Assembly (NCBI RefSeq): GCF_904849725.1
Contig: NC_058523.1
Span: 336,267,948-336,331,947, forward strand
Origin: Hordeum vulgare subsp. vulgare
Lineage: Eukaryota > Streptophyta > Magnoliopsida > Poales > Poaceae
Reading direction: 5' to 3'
Length of the DNA: 64,000 nt
Shown here one piece after another: positions 57,928-64,000 of the stretch. The position numbers and the translations under genes were made by a program. Numbering within the stretch: the stretch's first letter is position 1; each line of letters starts with the position of its first letter. The notes under the pieces were generated by a model. That model was not told where the DNA came from. It saw nothing but the letters and a program-made list of their open reading frames with translations, and did not search any database.

Positions 57928-60400
57928 TGTTAGAGCATATATCTCCATATGTGGTTTTGGTAATTGATGACAATTCCTATGGACTAATGGTTGCCTTAAG
58001 TTATATTTATAGGAATTGTCCATAGGCACTTCTTGAAGTCCATCTGTTGGGTTCAAGGAGTTTATATGATGACCAAGATGGTATTCAATGTATTATCCAA
58101 AGAATGGTCATAGAGACACATGGTTGATCAACATATCAGACAAAGAGTAAATCAACATGATCAGCACACAAAGTGTACAAGATGTACCGAGAGGGATCAA
58201 GTGATCCCATGGTATGGTAAGCATTGTCCATTAAGTGTTTGTGTACTAACCCATGGTCTTCGTGAGAGTTCTATGTGGGGGTTAGGTGTGTTTCCATGGG
58301 CTTGCGTCAAAGGGAAGATCTCATACAACCCATGAAGTATGACGTCAAGTTGTGATTGTCATCAAGATTGCGGTGTGCAAGTTCAAGTGGATCAGGACGA
58401 AGATATCATGCTTGAAGCTTGCCGTCCATTGTGGTGGCAATGGACTTGTGAAGATATGCTGAAGAGTGGCTCACCCATAGTGAGTATGGGGGAGAAATCA
58501 ACTAGTCTTCATCAAGCCAACGCAATCAAGAAAGGTGGTCCATCTTGAGGAAGCCAAGATCATCATCATCTAGCTCAAGAGGACGAGGTGCAAGGTATAG
58601 GTTTGCCCTTGATAGGTTGTCTATTTAGGATAGATTGTTGTACTATCAAGGGGGCTCTCAAGTGAGTAGCTTGATCGTATCATTCGTTGAGAGCTCAAAC
58701 CATTTGCATCCTTGCATCATACTTCTTGGTTCTTATTTGGTGTTTCTCTTTGTGAGTTTTAGAGCTTATGGTCATCTTCATGACAAGCTCGAGTTCATCG
58801 AAAACGGAGTCCATATGCAACTACTATGATGTTTTCGATGTTGGAGTTTTTGCCGGTTCTTCATTCTTAGAGGACTCACATCTTTATATCATTGGCATAT
58901 TCATAACCGCATGGTCTTAAGTCGCTGTTTGGATAGCTCTTGTCGTCCTGAATCCAACAAGCTTGGGTTTGCTCGATTCGGAGCTTGTATGCGAAAGTTA
59001 TGGCTGTTTCAGTGGCGAGCGGTAGTACCGCTGGACCTAGCGGTAGTACCGCTAGAGTTGGCGGTAGTACCGCCCCTGGTCAGCGGTAGTACCGCTCCAG
59101 GAGCTTAGTACCGCCTGCCTAGCGGTTGTTCGTGGACGGACCTTTTTGCGAAGACTTTCTTGGCGGTGGTAGTGCCTTTGCACTACCAGGGGCCCAGCGG
59201 TAGTACCGTTGGAGTGCCAGCGGTAGTACTGCTGCAGCCAGCGGTAGTACCGCTAGCTGGCGGTAGTACCGCTGGAGTGCCAGCGGTAGTACCGCTGCAG
59301 CCAGCGGTAGTACCGCTGCAGCCAGCGGTAGTACCCCTGCAGCTCTGGCAGAGAGTGGGGGTAACGGTCTGATTCCTTCCCCCACTATATAAAGGGGGTC
59401 TTCTTCCCCCTTGGTTTTATCCATCCGTTGAGCTCTTGTTCTATCTCCATTGTTGACATTCTTAAAGCTTGATTACTCTGTATCCCTCCAATGATTCTTG
59501 CTTGTTCTTGAGGGAAAAGAGAGAGGAGATCTAGATCCACATCTCCACCAATCACTTTCTCCTCTATGTGAGGGGAACCCCTTGGATCTTGATCTTGGAG
59601 TTCTTTGTGAGCTCCTTGTTCTTCCTCTCATATTTCTCCATAGCTTTTGTTGTTGTGGAGGGATTTGAGTGTGAGGGACTTGACCACTTCGTGTGTTCTC
59701 GCCATTGCATTAGTTGCATCGGTTTGAGTTCTCCACGGTGATACGTGGAAGTGAGAAGTTGAGAAGCTTACTACCTTTGGTACTTAGTACCCTTGATATT
59801 GTTCTTCGTGGATGCTTTGGCGTCCTAGAAGCTTGGTGGTGTCTCGGAGCTCAATCATTGTGGTGTGAAGCTCCGAGAAGCGTCGGGGTCTCCAATTAGG
59901 TTGTGGAGATTGCCCCGAGCTATTTGTATGGGTACCGGTAACCGCCCCCAAGGGTTGCCACGTGTACGGGTTCGGTGACTGCCCCCAAGGGTTGCCATTT
60001 GTACGGGTTCGGTGACTGCCCTCAAGGGTCCCTTAGTGGAATCACGACATCTTTCATTGTGCCTCCACACTGCTCTAACGGAGATTAGCATCCGCAAGGG
60101 TGTGAACTTCGGGATACATCATCGTCTCCCCGTGCCGCGGTTATCTCTTACCCGAACCCTTTACTTATGCACGTTACTTTGTGATAGACATATTGTTTAT
60201 TGTAATATATCTTGCTATCACTTAGTTGTTTATCTTGCTTAGCATAAGTTGTTGGTGCACATAGGTGAGCCTAGTTGTTTGTAGGTTTTGTGCTTGACAT
60301 ATTAAACGTTAGTTTTATTCCGCATTTGTTCAAGCCTAAACCTTAACTATTTTAAAGCGCCTATTCACCCCCCCTCTAGGCGACATCCACGTCCTTTTCA
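57928..60400 (+). mobile_element. Element K: solo LTR, 2,473 bp
   Basis: Starts TGTTAGAGCATATATCTCC, ends CCACGTCCTTTTCA, and is flanked by GGAAC at 57923-57927 and 60401-60405. E shows the uninterrupted site (TTGGAACCTTCTATATG in reverse), which proves the borders. TATATAAA at 59386-59393 is a good core promoter. There is no internal region, so it arose by LTR-LTR recombination. Short frames inside are not genes. The family is not recognised; the C-rich tail TTCACCCCCCCTCTAGG is common in grass LTRs. Confidence 0.92.
59018..59345 (+). repeat. Quasi-palindromic GCGGTAGTACCGC array in solo LTR K
   Basis: About 12 copies of GCGGTAGTACCGC and variants with linkers of about 8-12 bases, ending about 40 bases before the TATA motif. 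Each copy is a near-perfect palindrome with a single central mismatch. Its position just upstream of the promoter suggests protein-binding sites (inference). Confidence 0.8.
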
Positions 60401-61177
60401 GGAACCTTCTCTATGTGGGTCCATCTTGTCATTGATATGAGAGCTCAATGCATGTGTTATTTCATGTGTCACCCTATTTTGTTTTTTCCATTGCATGCAT
60501 GCATTCCATTCATTCCATGTCTTTGTGTTTGTTGCCTTGTGATCATATGATGTGGGTGATATCATGTGATGATATGTGGTTTATGTGAAGTGTGTGGAGT
60601 GGTGCAATGGTTAGTAGGAAGCTATGTGGTTTGCAATAGGTTTCAAAACAACTCCCTTTCTCTATTTATCTCAAGCCAAGATTCTTTTGCTCCTTCTCTA
60701 TTTCAAAAGTGTCCATGTTTTAGTTTGATTGGTGGTGGATGTGAGGCTATGGTTTTAGTGATTTGAAACTTGGTTTGAGAGGTGCAAATGTTCACAAAAA
60801 CAGAGGATTAAATTATGTTTTGTAAATATTTTGTTGCTCCAAATATTCCATTTATATTTTATTCAAATAGGTCATAATTTCTTATGACCAGGGGTATTTT
60901 TACTTTATTTTTTTTGTGCCATAGATTTTCCTGGGTATTTATTTCCTTGCCTGGTGTTGGTTTTAATTAAGAAACCCTAGTGGGTTTCTTTTATCTTACA
61001 TGTCGCCAGCGTTGGGCCTCTTTCCCTCCCGAGTCCCATCTCCCTCTCTGTTTCCCAGCGAGAGCCCAGGAGCGCGCTCCTTCTTCTTCTCGTGACGGCA
61101 TCGTCCCGTGCACGCTTTCCGTCAGAGTCTCCAGTGAGAGAGCGAGCGACGTCGTGAGGCTCACGGACGTTGAGGCC

Positions 61178-61280
61178 CTATTTATCCTCGGCGTGCGTGC
61201 CCCATTGGCCTAGGGTTCCGCATTTCCCCCTCCTAGCGCGGCCACCTTCCTCCATCTCCTTCTTCCTCCCAAGGTAAGAT
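61178..61280 (+). promoter_or_regulatory. Likely promoter, leader exon and splice donor of element J
   Basis: CTATTTATC at 61178-61186, then a C/T-rich leader with CCTAGGGTTCCGC and a donor-like AAG/GTAAGAT with GT at 61274-61275. E has CCATATAAC, CCTAGGGTTCC and CAG/GTAAGAG in the same order and spacing, so the arrangement is conserved between diverged copies. Confidence 0.5.
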
Positions 61281-61883
61281 CTCTGTAGATCAGGTAGCAG
61301 AGAGAGAGGTAGCACGCCGCCATCGTCCACCATGCGTCCCTCGCCTCCGGCGCCGGCCAACATGTCCGGGGGCTCGGGGAAGGCGCCCGCGCTCCATTCC
61401 CACCGTCGTTGAGGTCGGGGAGCAACCACATAGACGGGCAGGAGCTCGTCTCCGGCGCGTTCCCAGCGAACTCCTTCCCCTACTTCGGTTCTGGAGCAAG
61501 CCTTCTTCAAATCATCTCCTCTCGCCTTCGGCTCCTTCCTCCGATCGACCCTCTTCACTCCTTCTCTCGGTGAGCCTAGATCCTCCTCCCTTGCCCCTTC
61601 GTAGATGCGGAGTAGGTTCTCGTGGCCGGACCTCTCTATTCGAGGAGGTGTGCGGCAAGGGCATGTGTGATCTTTGTGGGTGCTCGGGCTTGTGCAGAGA
61701 GCAGAGCACGGACTACCCACGCTGCAGTAGTAGATGTGTATATGTTCCCCGCGGTGCAACAGCAGTAGTAGAGATGCTCCGATGGCGTTGCTGTCGTCAA
61801 CGTCTCTATGTGCAGGCAGAGCAGGGCGATCCACGTTGTGGTGGTTTTACCTAGTTAGGTACCTTTTGTTAATCCAAGCTTCG

Positions 61884-62118
61884 TAGCGCAGCGTAGTGGT
61901 AGGTGCCTCATGTGTGTTGGCTTGAGGGTGTGGGTTCGAGTCCCAGCAACACCCCCCTTTTTAATTCTGGTTTTGGCAGTAGAGTAGGAGGGTCTTCTTA
62001 CCTTGCAAGACTCCTTTGTTCTGTCAAGTGATCGAGCAGTAGCGCAGTGGTGTTGTTACAGTGGGTTATACCTGCAGGTCTGGGGTTCGAATCCCAGACC
62101 AACCCCTTTATTTTTTTG
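61884..62118 (+). ncRNA. Tandem pair of tRNA-like modules in element J
   Basis: Module 1: A box TAGCGCAG..TGG from 61884, with an extra CGTAG, and B box GGTTCGAGTCC at 61933-61943; spacing 49, or 44 without the extra five bases. T5 follows at 61957-61961. Module 2: A box TAGCGCAGTGG at 62040-62050 and B box GGTTCGAATCC at 62084-62094; spacing exactly 44. Runs of T follow at 62105-62118. An 8-bp hairpin GGTCTGGG/CCCAGACC frames the second B box. Acceptor arms do not pair, so these are tRNA-like sequences, possibly from an old SINE or captured tRNA. Confidence 0.6.
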
Positions 62119-63301
62119 TTGCATTCCTTACTGTTTTGCATTTGCTTGCTTGAACAGTTGTTGTGGTAGGCTTGGCCTCATGTAGTATTTACTTTTAGCT
62201 CTCAACGGTAGGTGTTCCTGGTATTTGTTGCTAGCATGGTAGAAGTGCATGTGTAGAGATTTTGATCTAGTATAGGTGGATCAAGGAACATGTATGTGAG
62301 TGTGTTTTACATGTGTGCCTTGCACCAGGTTAGTGATGTGTGTGTGTGAGTGTTACTTAGTGCTTGTGAGTGATGATATTGAGCACTAGTGTGTGCAAGT
62401 GTGATCTTGTGAGTGTGTGTGGGTTTCCTCCCACATACTTTGTGTGTGTGTAAGTCTGAGAATCTGCTTATATTTTCTTCTCCTGTTGTTGTGCTTGTAG
62501 AAGCCCATGTGTTGGGAATCAGCCCTGGCTATCAACTGGAAAGTTGTAGCTTTTGTGTTTGTCTAGCTCTCTTTCAATTTTCATTCCATTTGTATTCCTG
62601 TAGATATTGTTTTGGGTGTTGTCAAAATGCTTCAGAGCATAAACACCTAGTGAGAATCTGAGATTTTCACTAAGTCCCTGAAAACTGATATTTTTGTCCA
62701 AGTTAGCAGCTGTAGAACTTTCTGTGTGTAACTCCTTTGTATTATATTTTTGCTCATGCTTGTAGAGATTTTGAATAGCTTCTGCCACATATCCTATTTG
62801 GCATGTTTGGGTGGCTGTAGGTGCTTTGCATGTAGCTCTCAAACTGCTATGATGTTGTTTATGGCAGATTGTATAGTTTTGATGTTTTGATTCTTGTGAG
62901 TGCATAGTTGATGGTGTGGTGATATTCCTTGCACCACCCCATACATACTTTTTTGTTTTATGTCTTGGCAACCTGGGAATACCAGAAGTATGCCATTGGA
63001 GTGTGTTGTGATGGATTTGAACCGTAGGACTCTATCTCTTGTTTCGTTGTTTCCGGTTGATCCGTAGCTTCGTTCGTAATATTCTTTATATGTTTTTGCT
63101 TCGTTTTCGCGTGACGCATCTGTTCATGACATCCTCATGCATGTCAAGATAGCTTAGGGTGCAGTTCTGTCCAGGAACTTGTAATTTCTTCTCATGCTTG
63201 TGCTAGTAGCTAGAATAGAGATGCATGTTCATTTTCATCTCATGCATCAAGTGCTTGTTGCATCTTGTTGTGTTGATTTTCATTGGATGCTATTTTTATG
63301 T

Positions 63302-63406
63302 TGGGTAGCACCGGGATCGGAGAACGATTACGTGGATCCGGAAGAGTACGTGCAGGACGAACAAGAGCAGTTCCCAGCTGAGGACATCACAAGCAAGATG
63401 ATATGA
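63302..63406 (+). CDS. Short acidic reading frame in element J
   Basis: After an acceptor-like TTGGGTAG the frame reads APGSENDYVDPEEYVQDEQE and on to DITSKMI and TGA at 63404-63406. It is strongly acidic and has coding-like, GC-richer codon use than its surroundings. The true exon start is uncertain. I do not recognise it; it could be the last exon of the transcript whose donor lies at 61274. Confidence 0.3.
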   Translation, partial: WVAPGSENDYVDPEEYVQDEQEQFPAEDITSKMI

Positions 63407-64000
63407 CCTTGATTCCATCTCTAGACTTGTTATGCTAGATTCACGTGTCCTTCGTCATATGCTTGCTGCGTACCACTGAAATAATTGCCTCTTGATATTG
63501 CCATGAAACCCAAACACTTTTCCCCTCCTAGCAAATCTTGAATGGCTAAGTAGGCTTGCTCAACTACTAATGTCAGCGTTGCTAGTTGCAGGTGAATTTG
63601 TCTCATGTGATAACATGAGTTGATATCATTATGTTAAATCTGATATTTAATTAATGCACCTATATACTTGGTAAATAACAGAACGCCTAGCCTTTTGCCG
63701 GGTGCTTTGTTCCGTTATTGCCGCCATAGTTTCCGGCTACGGGTGTTTGATTCCATAACCGATCGCTCCTAACATGTACGGGGTTGTTATGGGGACCCCC
63801 TTGATAAATCGTGTACTGTTAAGACTTGTCCGGCATGACCCAACATTGGTGTTAATTTTCTAATCACTTAATAATAATCTGCATAGGGAATTGCTACCCT
63901 CAGGAATTAATCAACAACCCGGGCCAGTGCTCCTCATGAGTGTTGGTCCAAACTAGAGCATCGTGCGGGGCCATCCCGGGGCAACTCGGGAGATTTCTCT

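Larger units (their letters stand above)
57890..64000 (+). mobile_element. Element J: coding-poor LTR element, plus-strand relative of E
   Basis: Starts TATAATGCCCCAAGAG at 57890 (E has TGTAATGCCCC) and continues past the window end. Once the solo LTR K is removed it aligns with E over 57890 to about 62460. A TATA-like CTATTTATC (61178-61186), leader, donor-like AAGGTAAGAT (donor GT at 61274), two tRNA-like modules and a GT-rich tract occur at the same distances as in E. Beyond 62460 there is no partner in the window. I see no Gag or Pol. The stretches 60406-61177, 62120-63300 and 63407-64000 hold no gene I can support. Confidence 0.6.

Noticed and set aside
61178..61834. Minus-strand frame of 218 codons
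   Set aside because: It overlaps the conserved promoter, leader and splice donor of element J on the other strand and shows no domain; the matching region of E does not preserve it.
61884..62106. Functional tRNA genes
   Set aside because: A and B boxes and spacing fit, but acceptor stems do not pair and no plausible anticodon arm can be assigned; called tRNA-like only.
1..64000. Host protein-coding gene
   Set aside because: Every longer coding frame with recognisable motifs belongs to a retrotransposon or CACTA transposon, and the remaining stretches align to other elements in the window or look non-coding.

Overview
The window looks like intergenic DNA of a large grass genome, most likely Triticeae (wheat, Aegilops, barley, rye). 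The evidence is a Copia element with LTRs of the Angela/WIS/BARE type, several Athila-group Gypsy elements, a Tat-lineage Gypsy element with an antisense gene, and two CACTA transposons whose subterminal repeats are variants of TTTGCCGTCTGC. I found no host gene, rRNA or canonical tRNA. Almost every base belongs to a mobile element, and the elements are nested. All family names are recognised from motifs and memory and were not checked against a database.

Layout; letters are used throughout. A, Athila-group element on + (1-26967, its 5' LTR cut by the window edge), contains B, a Tat Gypsy element (2654-15213, TSD ATTAC), and, in its 3' LTR, C, a Copia element (18145-26953, TSD TTTTC/TTTTT). 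A sits near the end of D, a minus-strand Athila-type LTR (26968-28491). D abuts E, a minus-strand, apparently coding-poor LTR element (28492-30731). E interrupts F, an Athila pol-bearing element on + (30732-34558). F is interrupted by G, a deleted CACTA element (34559-37935). G is interrupted by H, an Athila-group element on minus (37936-57889). H contains I, a 12.9-kb CACTA element (41508-54412, TSD TTA). The 5' LTR of H is cut by J, a plus-strand relative of E (57890 to the window end). J contains K, a solo LTR (57928-60400, TSD GGAAC).

Reading frames: B has one gag-pol frame (3254-9139) broken only by stop codons, a 71-bp tandem repeat array, and a multi-exon antisense gene of the Transposase_28 type. 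C has a damaged gag-pol. F has RT, RNase H and integrase with altered catalytic residues. H keeps gag and protease but no reverse transcriptase. A has the same leader and 3' half as H but a different, unrecognised reading frame where H has gag-protease. I has TnpD-like and TnpA-like genes, both broken. No element here appears able to move by itself.

The most interesting signals are: (1) two tandem tRNA-like modules with Pol III A and B boxes, present in both diverged copies (E and J) of one family; (2) a ladder of primer-binding-site copies running from inside the LTR of A into its leader; (3) exchange of coding modules between A and H on a common frame; (4) a roughly 400-bp hairpin-forming purine/pyrimidine array inside a TnpA intron of I; (5) a strong excess of amber stops at former-glutamine positions, consistent with deamination of methylated CHG cytosines. 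Hand counts of LTR differences (C about 2.4%, B about 4.9%, H about 7%) agree with the nesting order.
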